A stretch of DNA of 64,000 nt from Paramacrobiotus metropolitanus (taxonomy: Eukaryota; Tardigrada; Eutardigrada; Parachela; Macrobiotidae). This document shows, in pieces, positions 30,395 through 43,711 of this stretch. Below the pieces are notes generated by a model. It made no database searches. It saw only the letters and a list, made by a program, of their open reading frames with translations, and was not told the origin of the DNA. The stretch lies in NCBI RefSeq assembly GCF_019649055.1, contig NW_026570222.1:310001-374000 (forward strand). Direction: 5' to 3'. The translations under genes were made by a program, and so were the position numbers. Each line of letters opens with the position of its first letter. Positions within the stretch are counted from its first letter, which is position 1.

Positions 30395-33300
30395 AGCGTT
30401 ATCTCTGCCAGTTTCTTCACGCTTTCTTACGTTCAGTGTTTGGTTTGAACTATAGGCGTTGGGCGCTGAGAATTTCTTGTACTGCATAAATTAATTATTC
30501 TAATGGTTGTGATCTTTTTTCAGTTGCTTTTATTACCGATAGATAACAGTGAGTCGAAGCAGATAGTGAATTGATGTTTAAAGAAATCGAACGGGGATAC
30601 TGAAGGTTGCCATCGCTTAGCATAATAATTTTTCCATTTGTGTCCAACTTTTCGTTCTTGACAGTCATTGTATGGGCAGGCTAATTAAGACACGGGAGTC
30701 GTGCGTTTTTATTTCATGCAAAACGGCGCGACATCAGACGTCATGGTCAGTGAACTGTTAATGAAGGTGAAGACACTGCTGATGATAGCTTAACTGTGGA
30801 AATTATCTAGAACGGAATCAGAAAATCATCACCAAGATGAATCCGCGATATTTGTTGATGATATTGCTCTGTTTCACAGCTGCACACGTCAGTAAATCTT
30901 AAATTATCACACACATACACAGTCGGCACCGCCTCGTTCCGGAGCAGGATAATTCGGTCAGCGTGGATGAGACAGTTCAGAGCAGATCATATCCGCGCGG
31001 CATCACGTTCCTGTCTTAATTCTCGTGTATTTCTTAAGGTCATTTTACACTTTGCCTGTCACTCTGTGGGATTAATTCGCTTGCGGCCAAATCCATAAGT
31101 GGACAGCTGAGCATGCAATTTGTTGTTTGTATTACAGGAAATTATTTGCTTTCTTTTCAATTTTCAACCACTACTTTCAAAAGCAGGCCCACTACTAGTA
31201 CAACTACGAATGCGTATAGCAGTGCGGCAACAAAACTTCATTTTTGCACATTGTATCGAATTAATTAACTGGCCATATGAAATCTCCACAATAATCCACG
31301 TGCTTATGCAGTTTTTATTTTAAGAAGTTCAGAAGTTATGCAGTAAGTTTTTTCAATTGGATATTCGCAATCTCAAGCTGAAACTTGTGGTCTCGTAAAT
31401 TATTTTACCACACTACCGTATATGCTTGCTGCCACAATTAACACATATACGTATTATACGTTTCCAGATTAAGTATTGTGCACATGTTCCAAAGAACTGC
31501 TGGGTAGGAAAAGAAGCCTTTCATAACGGTATCGGAAATCTTCAAATACGGCATGTTTCTGTATGAGAATTTTGCGCGGATAGTGTGAAGCAAAAATGAC
31601 GGAAACTTAATTACTATGACCTTTGCCTGATAGATGTGTACCGTGTGTGGAAGCTTCCATGCCGTTCCCAAATATCAAATGAGGCAGCTGACAACGTAAT
31701 GCATGAATTATTGATGAACAATATTACGCATTTTAGGGGAAATGTACAGGAAATGCCGGTTGTGAAGATAAGACGGGAGCATCTTGTTCAAAGATGGGCC
31801 ACATATGCGCATCTACGCTGCTCTATGATTCTATCCACACTGGTACGCTGGCCAAATTTTAATTGGATAGGCTCTGTAAGTCGTCTAAATAGAAACGCAT
31901 GATTTCGGCGCAAGAGCAGCCGTTGATTTGTAAGATGGATTGCCCAACGGAACGGAAGGCTGACTTCGTTTTGCTGATTAGACATTTCGTTTTGACTTTT
32001 ACGCACGCTGTCGTATGAAAGATGTGCAATAACATCGCCATGCATTATGAAAACAAAAGCACGGGAGGTTTCTCGTTACTTTCACTTAGAGCATTAATTC
32101 ATTAATAACAAGTTTTTCAAAACCACTACTGGTAGACTGTATTCAAAATCGAACATAATACACCGGATGTAACTTTTGTGTGCGTTTTTTAATTGCAGTG
32201 GTATTGTTCCTTAAAAAATTGCAAAGCGCATTCAGTGATAACAGCTTCAGAATGCTGCTAATTTGGATTCTCAGCGGTTTAAAGTGTTAACCGACTTTCA
32301 ATTATAATCACATTTTAAAGTTATTATTAAGCTTATAACTTCATTTTTAAAATTAAGTCACAATCCTACGAGCTTGAATAACTTTTATCTTGTGTTCATG
32401 AACGTCTTGCGTAATTCGGAATATTTTTGCGAAACTTATTTCTGGAAACTACTTTGCACTAATAAAAATTCTCAAATTGACACAATAATATTAATATACA
32501 GTGTATTTCTGGCAAGTATCAGCCGGGCTTACGTACATACTACAGTATACTGAATCGTAACAGCAGTGTGGTGTACTAGTACAGTATAGATATTTACCGT
32601 ATCTATCACAGGATGGGGTAAGCGCAGTGCTTTTCCGATCACATTCCTGAGTAAGCGATTTGCCACACTGGAAGTTCGCCTTTATTTGATCGTGTATTAT
32701 GCAGAGTGAATGTGTTGTTTGCAGACTATTATTGAATTTAAAAATCACAAAGTTGCTAATATAGGCTTGTTAGTTTGGCGCTTTAGCCACAGGTTAATTA
32801 AACACATCTGGAAATTGGCTTTGAATGGAATACCAGGACAAATAAAAGCAAACGAAGTCACTTAATTAAATGACGGCCACGACCTGAATAGACAAAAATA
32901 TTACTTATTGCTTTATAACGTGTTGCGGCTTCTTACAGACTTCAATGGGTAATTATAATTATAATTATAACTTCACCAGAGCGACACACATGATGAACCG
33001 CTTTCCAAAGTTTGGCTGGCGATGGTCATATCAGGTCATGCAGGTACATAAATTGGCTGCGCCACGTACTTATTATTACTTATTATGTGCTGGATGCTTA
33101 TAATTTTCCCGTCGAGCTAATGAAAGTTTTTCTGCTCTGGTGCATCATTCTCAAGTTAGTTCAGGATACAATGTTAGAACAATGAGTGCATTGTTAGAAG
33201 AGTATGTTCACTATTACTGCTGGTTGAAGTGTTTTTGTGCTTACATTATAACAGCAGCGCCATTTCAAAAATAAAAAACTGGGTGTTTTCAAAAGGTTAC

Positions 33301-35579
33301 ACAATATTTATAAAGGAGCCCTTAGAATGCAAAAGGTTATACAATGCAAATGGTTATACAATTGTTTAAAGCTTGATCTGAAATAGTGTGTATTCTGGAG
33401 AATTGTTGTTGTTGTTGTGAGTGTCTGCTGCCTCGAATTGGGATCTTTCCCTGAATGTGTGCGGACGTTAAACCATTAAACTTAAACTTAATACTTACAA
33501 AGGAGCCCTTAGAATGAATATTTTTGTAGTATAAACTTGATCAAAATGATTATGCGTATTTTCTTACACTGCTCTGTGATTGCAGGCTGTATAAATTGTA
33601 TCGCAGGTGTCACAAACACAAATGTCATGCCCGGGAATAATTATCGGACAAAATTTAAAAGAATAGAGGTGATGAGAAATTGTTTAGAGAACTGTGTAAC
33701 CGCACTGCTTAACTGCTCAACGCCGCAAAATTTTTAATTTTCTCCCATGCCTGCACTTATTAGCTATATTTGTTGGAAATATTAATTAGGAAGCGGGTTT
33801 ATTTTTACTGTACTGATGGGAAGCATTCTTGATGGACGCCGGGATAATCAATCACGGCTCGCGTAGATACAGTCTGTACAGTACACAGCGGTTAGTCAAC
33901 AACATCTTTGCGCGCGACTGCCGCGCATCGCTGCCGCATCCAGTAGCAAAGTGTGCTGCATTCGGAGTAACTCAAGCATCGAGCATCCTTAAACGATGGT
34001 ATGTTTAATGCGGAGTTCCGGCCGTTCATGCGGTATGGTGATCTTTTTATGTTATGACAAATGGCGGAGAATGTTGTTGGCGAGAACGAATGGCATTTCG
34101 TGCGGCGCGGCTGCAATGCCGCTACTCGAGATTATCATGTATAACTTTCATTATGACCCGCTGTTGAAAGTGTTTTTTGCCTCCTGCTTATGAATGAAAG
34201 AATTGCCTGGCGCAGACGACGGCCGGAATGCCAAATAGTCACTTACACAAATAACAATCCACAAAGAATTTCACACCTCTTGTCAGCCATCCGAACACTG
34301 TATAGGCGCACAAGTTGACATAAGCATCGATACATAGAGTGTTTGTTATTCTAAGATTCATTGTTCGACCCGTGTTTGTCCGTGACAACCATTTGCCATA
34401 GGCCGATCGCTTTAAGTCGGAAGGAAATACGGCTTGTGTCAAGTGACACAGCCGGTTCATGGTTCGCTTGCACAATTCGCTGTGCATTCGCTGTGCATAC
34501 GCACAGTACAATGCGTTCCTGCTAGCGTCACCAGTTATTCTGCGGAGGTAAACGACGGGCTTTTTGTGGTTTACTCATTTCGTCTTCTAGGGTAAATTAT
34601 CTTACCTCTAAACCAGCAGTATATACAAGATAGTGATTGATTGCTCACATTAATTTTATGTTGAGTTTTGCAAACTCCCAATACACAAAGACGGTTACAT
34701 ACCAGTTAAACAGCCTTTTAATTATCGCGAAGTTATTATCCACCAATTAAAGGGCGTTATTTAAACCAGTGAGTTTTTTAGATTCATCACTAATGTTTTT
34801 GCGCATTAATAAAAATTATCTTGTTTAGATTACGCGAATATAGTTATTGCGACGGAAATTAAGCCTTAATTATTGTGTTTTTTTGGTAAATACATTTTTT
34901 TAATTTTACATACACGCCAGTAATCAACAAGTGCAGAGCAGTTAGCTCAGCTTGCAACTGCAAAATCTGCCAGTAAATTTTTCGAACAATTTTGTATTAA
35001 AATCCAGTTTCTTTACGTTTCCTACGTATAAGCAACGCTTGTAATATTGAAATAGAAACTTGAGACCGGTATTGCATTACCATATTTAAGCGACAGAGTA
35101 TCCATTGGGCTATACTCTAATTTGGACTCGTTAAACTATGTGTGTTTAATTTTAAAATGGCAGCGAAACACAGTCGGCACAAACTCCACCCTGGCATAAC
35201 TGATTACCGAAGGATAGCGCGTCGGTGTGTCAGCAAATGCGAGCAAGAACACTGACACTAACCGGATGTCACACAGAGATTCGCCGATCCGCTGCTATAA
35301 TGACTGAAATTTCACTGTACACAACACACTGTACAGGCCCAGATCACGCTTAGAAGTAGCGTATTTGAAAGTGGCTACAGCGGTGCAAACATAGCGAAAG
35401 CGGCAGACATCGTTACATTATTATATTTCCATTTAGAATCCTGCCGAAAACAGAATCATAGCAGCGGCAATCTCAGCAAGCGACAGTTGCATCTGTTAAA
35501 GCCACGGAAAAGTAAACCGACCATCATCCGCACGCACACGCGGCAAAGACACCAGTGACCTTTATATATTCGTCAAAGG
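30395..35579. other. Intergenic upstream of vestigial, no gene seen
   Basis: About 5.2 kb with only short open frames. It contains a retroposon-like insertion at 33312-33516, a TTG microsatellite and an ATTATA microsatellite (32955-32970). It is the likely cis-regulatory region of vestigial. No conserved element can be identified without comparison to other genomes. Confidence 0.5.
33312..33516 (+). mobile_element. Retroposon-like insertion flanked by an 18-bp direct repeat
   Basis: AAAGGAGCCCTTAGAATG occurs at 33312-33329 and again at 33499-33516. The 169 bp between holds a (TTG)4 run, a GC-richer body (GTGTCTGCTGCCTCGAATTG) and an AT-rich end with repeating TTAAAC words (TTAAACCATTAAACTTAAAC). 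A long flanking duplication plus a simple repetitive 3' end is what a SINE or truncated LINE insertion looks like. There is no obvious pol III box pair, so a 5'-truncated LINE tail is equally possible. Confidence 0.5.
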
Positions 35580-38500
35580 ATGAGCTGTGCTAGCGCAGCA
35601 ATAATGTACCAGTCAACGTTGCCATCTTGCTTTTCATCGTTTACCCCAACAAATTATTCTTCGGCCGCATACCATCATCCAATAAACAACAATGGAACAA
35701 CTCCTTTGACGGCAACCAGCAGCAATGAATCGTTTAAGGTTTGTCATTGGTGTTAAAATATTTATTATCTGATTACTAGTTGGCATCAGCTATCTTGACC
35801 GGAAGAATATTTAGAATTCTTTGCAAAGTTTGCGCATTACATGCATTATGAATACCTGTAAGAATTTCCTTATGGTAGCCCGGCAAAGTTTGTGGAATTC
35901 CGTATGCCGTAGCCATGAATGCTGGCATGGAACAGCCGAAAAGCATTTAACTGCATGTTAGAAATGCCTGAAACTGATCGCATTTGTGGCATTCCGCAAT
36001 GCAGTGTAGCACGCAGCGTTCCCGAGATTATTTCCCGCAAACTACACAGCAGTCATTTTAACTGTCTTAAGAATTTCTTCCATGCCGATCCGCTGTACCG
36101 TACCGACAGCGACTGTTACAGGCTTTTTGCATAATGTTTATCGTCAGTGATTTAGTGAGGATGTTCTATGCGAAGAATGCTAGTGGGTTTGTTTCTTTTT
36201 TATAACATACACACAACCTAATCCCCAGCTTGACACATTGATTGCCGGCATTTTTTCTTGTTCGTCACGTGGGGACAATTTGTTAGAATTTTAGCACAAC
36301 ATCTTACACATGCACCGTTCTTAAGTCATCCAAAGCTTCTTACCTCACTCACCTGACAGCGAGATTGATTGAAGATGGACTACATGCTTAAAGACATCTT
36401 TTGCGAATCTGATTCAGTACTTATTCAACGACGAGAGTATTTTTACAGCGACATGGACAATTTATTTGCAGAAGCTCGGATCGGTGTCGAAAATGTACGC
36501 CGACAGGTATCCATCCATGCGCATAGCAGATCCATTCACGGGATTGGTGGAGCATGACAACCTTCCGACGTCGTCGCATGCGGGACGATCCTTATCTGTC
36601 GCAGGAATTAGTGGCATCGCTGCGGCTACGGCGCCATGCACCAGCAAGGATGTTGCACATGAGGAAGTAAAAACAACAAATGTACAGTATGTATCGCCCA
36701 CATCGTACCTTATCACATATCATTCGGGAGACGCGGCAACTGCTGTCGAGGATCATTTTGCCAAATCGCTGAATCCACAATCCCAATATGGAAAAGGTAA
36801 ACAGACAGCGTTGTTGTCTTGTAGATCGCAGAGCGCGACTCTACAGTCATTTGCTTATTTTTGGTGCGATAGAAAGCTATTTATTGGTAAAAAATATTAT
36901 AAATATAGAGTTTCTCATTTGTTTCGTCGACATATATGTACTCTATCATACTTATACTATATAGTAGTATACTCTACATGTTATTGAATCGGGCTGTAAA
37001 AATTTAAGTACTATAGAAGTATGTACTACTGCAAGTATTCCCGTGACCATGCCAAGCAGCAAAACTGCTGTTTAGCGGAACTCAGAAACCGATAACGTTT
37101 TACGAAACTAATTATCGAATTTTAGAATGATTAGTTGTATTTAACCATTCATTTTTGTGTTGGCATTTTACACCGAAATGTTTTTAAATGGATGATTATG
37201 TTGTTTGCAAAAAAACATATTTAATTCAGTTTTTCTTAAGAATGCGCTTCTGCCGGTTTGCTAGAACGTCATTTGACCTTTGGGTGCATTCACTGTGTTT
37301 GCTCGAATTTCTTCGCGCGTCCATATTTAAATCCTGAATGCTATTGAATGCGTTTAAGTCTATAAATATCGCTCTTGTTGCGTAAAATACATTTATATTG
37401 ATATGAGGCAGTATCGATGTTGAGATCATCACAAATTTATAAACTGAGCCGAATGTACGAGTATCTGTCGAAGACTGTTTTTTTTTTCTCTTTTCCTGCT
37501 TCACTACCCAGTACTATTCGTGGTAGGTCGGTAGGCAGTTTGCCTGTTGCAAGGCTTCACAGCAAAAATTTTAACTGAAAATGGGCATGTGGGCAATAAT
37601 GGCATTAACTGTAATTAAAAGGATTAATTTAACTCGGTAGTCATTAGTACAGTGCCTCATTTGTTAATCCGCCCGAACTTCGATTGAAAAATTATAGCAA
37701 TAAAGAAGGTTTCTGTGATGATCTAGCGGCAAACAGTCACATGCCCAAAACAGAAAACGGGCTAAAACCTTTCCCTATCGATGTGTTGTAAGTGGTCTTC
37801 TTTTTGGCTACGTAAGCACCGAAACGATGCTTGCAATTAATGTTGCAATATCATAAAGCATCGCTATTACAAACATATGCTATGGCCAGGCGAATGAAAT
37901 GAGCACTGGACAATAGTACCGGTATTTATACATCTAAATAAAGACCGCTTCCGCTTTTCGTAAACTTGGAGCCATGGTCATTTGGGCACGGTACGGTGTT
38001 GAGTGAAATGGCATTTAAGTCGGAAACTTGAAGCGATACAGTAGCGTCATTAGCACAATTGTACGACACGATTAGTGCAAACTTCGATATCGGAAGCAGC
38101 CATCTATCGCCTCATAAAATCTACAGTGATAAAATTATGTCCTGCCGCTACTCATATCTGTATTTCCTTCATCAGGGCGCAGATTAATTTTTAAATTTAA
38201 CTACGTAGTCATTAATTATTTTTAATCAAAGACTGTTTAATTTGAACAATCATATGATTTTTCCCAAAGCGGCTTTATTCTTCACCCGCCGCAGTAATAA
38301 GCTCCATCTCCTGATAATTCTTTCCAGTGCTATGCTGTATTTCCAAAATTATTGTTATGATATTTACACATCGCATAAAAGTATTTGTAAATGGGCATGT
38401 ACGGAAAATATTTCCGCACTCGGTTTAAATTATTAATAAATTAATTTCACTGTGTAGGCGCTATCCCAATGTCCAGCCGTAATTTGCCGGTTTCATTCTG

Positions 38501-39541
38501 GAATGCAAATTTCACATCCCCGCTGAATCCATCGGTTCCTCATCAGAATCCATCGTACCCTTTACCGTACCATGGTTATGCCTCGACCTCCTCCGACTAT
38601 GGATACGGTGATCCGTATTACAGCTCGTCTTTCCATCCGGCCACTTTCCAGCATGCCCAAACTGATCCCTGGCATTATGCCGCATACAACTCAGCTGCAC
38701 AATCTTACTCCCAAGCACAACGTGCTGCTGCTCTCGCCGCAGCCGATTTGACTGCCAACAGATTCAGCTCATCGTATAATTCCCTGTATTTTCCATCGGC
38801 ATCCTCCGTCAGATCGTCTCGGCTGGATGTGCCCGGACCATGTAAATCCGCGTCCGCCTGGGCAACTCATCCGGTGTTCGGTGCAGAGGTGCCCAGTTAT
38901 GGACAACCTATGACAACTCCAGGTAGATTAAGTACGAGAAATCGAGAATACAAGATTACACCATTGCGGAAGCGTATAACCACGGACATTTTAACAGTGA
39001 TACCAAAGTTAGATGATAGTGTAAACAAAATATTCAAAGGTGTTCAACTCAGCCCTCTTTCATTCAAATTGCATATATATTTAAAATATTCACCAGATTT
39101 AAGTTGGATGCACGCGCACTGTAGGCCATAAACACCAAAACTGAAGCACCGTAATATTATAGTATAGTATGAGAACAAAAATTATTAAATTTACTGCTAT
39201 ACTCATATCGCAGTTGTGTTACACTGTTACTATCCGAGGCTTTGGTATCCACTATCCAAAAACCGCGCTAAACCCTTTTCGGTTTCTGTAGGTCACATGC
39301 GACTCGTTTTATCTTTAACTAGCGCATTATGACATCCTGTTGTTTTATAATCGAAACATTTTGCAACAAATCTTGCATGGTATGTACAAATAGTAACGTT
39401 CAACAGTACAGTACCTTAACTTTAAGGACGAAAATTCGATAAATTTAATTTGATTACTTATGAACTGGACATTGTTTTGCAGATTATGATGCAGCCTTTC
39501 CAGGAAAATCCCAATCAACCAAAGATCTTTATTGGCATTAG
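35580..39541 (+). CDS. vg: Vestigial family transcription cofactor
   Basis: Four exons: 35580-35738, 36472-36796, 38458-38922, 39483-39541 (335 aa). The N-terminus MSCASAAIMYQ resembles the VGLL2 start. Exon 2 holds the TONDU motif (about residues 124-154): TSYLITYHSGDAATAVEDHF, with the VxxHF signature that binds the TEAD/Scalloped surface. Exon 3 starts at a segment (MSSRNLPVSFWN) that aligns with the VGLL2 SFWN block and includes DPWHY. The last exon encodes DYDAAFPGKSQSTKDLYWH and a stop. Known role: a nuclear cofactor that pairs with Scalloped/TEAD to set wing or muscle identity. The last join uses a donor inside an open frame (38922) and acceptor TTTTGCAG at 39482. Reading through instead would give an unrelated tail stopping at 39131, so the alternative end should be kept in mind. 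Confidence 0.9.
39528..39533 (-). promoter_or_regulatory. Candidate poly(A) signal for CDK5RAP1
   Basis: AATAAA on the minus strand, about 120 nt beyond the CDK5RAP1 stop codon and inside the last coding exon of vestigial. If used, the two 3' ends overlap. Confidence 0.5.
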
Positions 39542-39651
39542 GACACTCGCACTGGACTTTTATATAAATTCGCTTTATAAATGCTGTTCCTTTCGTGACC
39601 TTTCTTGGCCTGTCATTCACCCTATTTTTATAAGGACAGTTTCGCCAAATG

Positions 39652-42600
39652 CTACAACACACCGGCTACAATGTCATTTCTGGTAGAAAGTTCAGAATAA
39701 AATTCTGAAAGACTAGAACGATGCAACGCCAGTCCATGCAGAGTTTGCGAATTGGCTGACTGAATCTGCAAAACAAGATGCGTATAGTTAGGATCACAAA
39801 CCAGAGCGCCAGTTGCGTAAATCCTGTTACTGTCATTCACGCAATAGTGCAACCCACCTCAACTGCAACGTAATCCCCAAGCTGAATATCTACAAAGGGC
39901 ATCGCATCTGCTGATTTAACGTTAACTTTTTCTTTGGGAAATATCACTTTAACACCGCAGTCAGATCTTCCCTGAAGAAAGTCCGGCGATCGTTTGCTCT
40001 CCTGCGCACCACATCGCATCGTGAAATGCATGAGATATTTATGAAATCAGGCCAGGACAACTTACTCCTTCAACAAGCACTAGCTGAACAGATCCAATTT
40101 TAGACGAATTGACCTACGAAAACATCAACTCATGCGCACGGACTCTCCACGAATCCAATTGTCAAGAAAGTTATTATTATCACCTTTACGAGTTACTGAT
40201 TGCGCCAGTCACAGAACAATATTCTAACTGCTAATTGCTGATGGCGTAAAACCGGAAACACACTTTACCTTCAGTGCTTCTTCCCGGAATACTTTCACGA
40301 TTTCCTGAAATCGCCGGTTCTTAGTTTCCGGAGGCACGTTATCTGCATATCTCCGATGCGCTGTAGTTTTCTGGAACACATACATACACTTAATTAAAGT
40401 GGAAAACAGGGTCTTTGCGTTAAAAATCGGGTTTACACCTCTCGAGCGCTGTACGGGAAGGCGTATACAAAGTTGTAGCGTGCGGTTCGAATCAAATCCA
40501 GGGTGTCGTTGTGATCTTCTTCGCTTTCTGCATAATATTTGCCAAATGTCAATCACTGCGCGCTAGCCTCACGGTTGCGTTATATCATTATGTGAAAGAA
40601 CAGAGGTATGCCATGAGCTGGCCGCGGCTCATAATAATATCAACTAACAGCCATGTGTGACAGACGCACGTTTACAGCAAATAAGCATAAAATTCTCACC
40701 TTCGCAAAATCCTGCAATCATGTCGCTGGTCAGAGATACATCCGGTAAAAGATGTCGAATTCGTTCCACCAGTCCGAGGTAGGCTTCCCTGGAGTAGCCT
40801 CTCCGCATTCTATTCAGAACCTCAGTACTTCCGCTTTGTGCTGGCAGATGCAGTTGCTTACAGATATTTGGTCTCTCCCGCATAAGCATAAGTAACTACA
40901 AAGTATAAAATCACAGCATCGAATTGATTTACGGCAGCAAATGACTGCAAAAATATTCTGAGCCTGAACGTTCCAAAAACCACCGACGCTAAATTTGCCC
41001 AATACTTTCTAATTTCTCTAGTGTAATCAAAATCTGTACTTCATCTGGAAAATCCTTTGGGTGGGCTGCTTGGAACCGTATCCTAAGTTCCGGGAATGAG
41101 CCGGAAATATCATCAAGAAGTTCCGCGAATCGTCGACCACCGATCCGCGGTTTGTACAGCGAAGAAAATCCGGATGGATAAGACGTTAATTTTTCCGAAA
41201 AAAGGTTTTCTTCAGAAATATCGCGATAACTGTTAACATTTTGGCCCAGAAGGGTGACCTCCTTCACACCCTGGGAAAATTGTCGTTGTGTGAGTTTATC
41301 ATGGAAACGTTTTCGAAAGCCAAAACAGGAAAAGCGAATTCCGGTCAATTACCTTCGAGACCAACTCTCGAATTTCAGTTTTCACAGTTTTAACCGGGCG
41401 ACTGCGCTCTCTTCCGCGCACGAATGGAACTATACAGAAACTGCAAAAATTGTCACAGCCGCGCTGTATAGACCTACAAGAAAATAGTATATAATCAACT
41501 AGAAAAAAATTTCAGATTCTTTGCATTTTCTTATACTCACACAAATGCCGTAACAGGCGAATCAGTTAACTGCACCGGCAAAATATCGGCATAAGTTTCC
41601 TCTTTAGACAAGATAACATTCACTGCAAATACGACAGGGGTAAATGATCTCCAGAAAACTAATAAGGGGCCCGGAAAAAAATGTTATTCCTGTAATTTAA
41701 CTGCTATTTCTGTAAAGCCAACCCACCAGCAGTTTGCCCAGATGCGGCAGTGTCCAAAAGCTTCGGCAGATCTCTGTACGCATCTGCGGAAGCATGCAAA
41801 ACGTGGTCAAACATAACCCGCATGCATACTTAATTTAGCTGTGTCAACTTACCGGGACCCACAATCAGATCCACAAGTTTCTGTTTTTCCAAAATGTTTT
41901 CCTTCAATCTTTCGGCCATGCATCCTAGAAAATATAATCGGGACACGATATTCCTGCATTCACAACGAAATCAGTAGCATGAAGCCAATACCAACTATAC
42001 AGTGCTTTACACAGTACATAATTACAATAATTATGGCATATCCCTCAAATAAAAAAATCATTTTATTTTATTATCATTCATTCATATTCATTTTTTCCTT
42101 TTTTAATTCAGTTTTATATTTCATTTCATTTTTATCCTTTTTAATTCATTTTATCTGGACGTTGTGTGCCGCTATCTTTTTTTGCGTTTCCTTGAGGGAT
42201 AATTTTTTCTAATATTATAATAATATTACTGATGGATAAAAATAATGATATTAATGGATAATAAAAAAAATCAAGCGAGAAAAAATCAATAATTACCAAA
42301 GTGTAATTTTTGCTTTATCAAACAATCATTGGAAAGTTTGCAATCCCGGAATTTTTTAATCCCCGTTATCAGCACATAATGGGGTAGTCACGTAACCTAC
42401 AAATTTATAAATTACCGGAGAGTGGAGACACAGAAAGCGTAGCAATATAAACATGTGTAAGGATTAAGGTGTTTGTGTCCCAGACTCCCAGGTAATGCAG
42501 CCATACGCAACATGAAATTATGAATCTCGCAGTGTTCTCACCCAACAGTCCGATTTGCAAAGGCGATCCACGAGAGCGGCGCTTTTTGATCTCGCTCAGA

Positions 42601-43201
42601 TCTTCCAGTCGTTCCCAAATCTTCTGCTCGGCACCCTCCCGAATTGCGCATGTTAAGATTAAAATAACGTCCGCCTGGGAATGACAGTGCAGGCGTTATG
42701 CTGGGCTCTCGGATGCATGCGGCCAACAGAATAAGGTAGGATCAGAGGCTGTACTCTGTCCGCTTAAGAAAATGTGCTCACCTCTCTCAGCCTGACAACA
42801 CGCTCATAACCAGCGGACTGCAGAACAGACCATGCGACTTCACCATCGCTGTGGTTCATCTGGCATCCATGGATTTCAAACAGCACTACATCACAGCATT
42901 TTCAAGTAAGAAATTGCGCAAACTGAACACCATCTGAAAAACTCGGAAGCCCGTCACAATCATCGTTCCCACCTTTTGGTGCCTTTGCGCATTTCCGATT
43001 TAGTTTTGTGCTTCCTGCTGCAGATACACTATCTTTCGGAGGAAACAGTGACTGATTTAGGAAATACTGCAGATCGGGACCCTCGGGCACGCGCTGCTTT
43101 TGTTGGGCAACCGCTATATCACTCGAGTACGCCCGACAATTATGATTTTTCGTAATTCGCCAAAATACGGCGCCCCAAGTGTTTCTACATCGAAATGCCA
43201 T
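39652..43201 (-). CDS. CDK5RAP1: CDK5RAP1, mitochondrial tRNA methylthiotransferase
   Basis: Fourteen exons: 43201-42931, 42885-42782, 42674-42542, 41924-41853, 41783-41727, 41622-41541, 41473-41353, 41270-41040, 40895-40700, 40527-40439, 40370-40269, 40113-40066, 40001-39858, 39765-39652 (587 aa; human about 600). An Arg-rich N-terminus looks like a mitochondrial presequence. The methylthiotransferase domain has the three cluster cysteines in HGCQMN (C98), LTCAIRE (C134) and GCMAER (C171). The radical-SAM motif is [10 protein letters not shown] (C246, C250, C253), followed by [21 protein letters not shown] and [14 protein letters not shown]-like C-terminal domain contains VKVIFP and GDYVAVEV. 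The family converts i6A to ms2i6A at position 37 of mitochondrial tRNAs, using two [4Fe-4S] clusters and SAM. Intron 1 is only 45 nt. The gene ends 110 bp from the vestigial stop, convergently. Confidence 0.96.
39696..39701 (+). promoter_or_regulatory. Candidate poly(A) signal for vestigial
   Basis: AATAAA about 155 nt after the vestigial stop codon, lying within the last coding exon of the opposite-strand CDK5RAP1 gene. Use is inferred. Confidence 0.5.
42089..42165. repeat. Two-copy AT-rich tandem repeat in CDK5RAP1 intron 3
   Basis: Strings CATTTTTTCCTTTTTTAATTCA (42089) and CATTTTTATCCTTTTTAATTCA (42127) repeat with a period of 38 nt inside a T-rich, unusually long (617 nt) intron of an otherwise compact gene. 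Confidence 0.6.
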
Positions 43202-43711
43202 CGCAAAGGCTTGGGATCTTCAGTACAATTGATAATATTACTCATCAGTTCTTCAACAACATATTTTCAGCGCGCTTCACAGCGACTACTTAACAAAGCA
43301 GACAGGCCCTGCGTAATCCGTACAACCAAGCCTCCATCACCAGCGCATCAAGCAAGACGGCGTATAAATTTGCAACTTATACATAAAAGACAAAACCTAA
43401 AATATGCATACAAGACTGTTTCGAACAAAGAACAAGTACGCAACTGAGAAAACGTAGCCGATTACATTCGGAATAATATTTAGGCAACAGCAAAAGTGGT
43501 AATGAACCATTACATTGTGACGTCATCATGTTCCATATTTCTGGAAGCCGTCCAAAACAGCTGACTGGATGCTTTTGCACGTGCGTACAACCGGAGACTA
43601 CAAAACAATAACATTACCGGCGATCATCGGTTAAAGCGCAATTAACAATATTATTAATTGGAAAGTGTAAATGAAGTTAACATTTACTTAGCAAGAAGTA
43701 ATACTCACACT
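43202..43711. other. Spacer between CDC14 and CDK5RAP1 (same strand)
   Basis: 510 bp between the CDC14 stop and the CDK5RAP1 start, both on the minus strand. It should contain the CDC14 3' UTR and CDK5RAP1 promoter. No exon and no canonical AATAAA was recognised. Confidence 0.5.

Noticed and set aside
35561-35570. TATA-like string before vestigial
   Set aside because: It lies only about 12-17 bp upstream of the start codon, too close to position a TATA-driven start site for this ATG.
36369-36557. Open frame starting MDYMLKD just before vestigial exon 2
   Set aside because: The acceptor at 36471 and a different frame give the phase-consistent vestigial exon; this frame is intronic and has no family feature.
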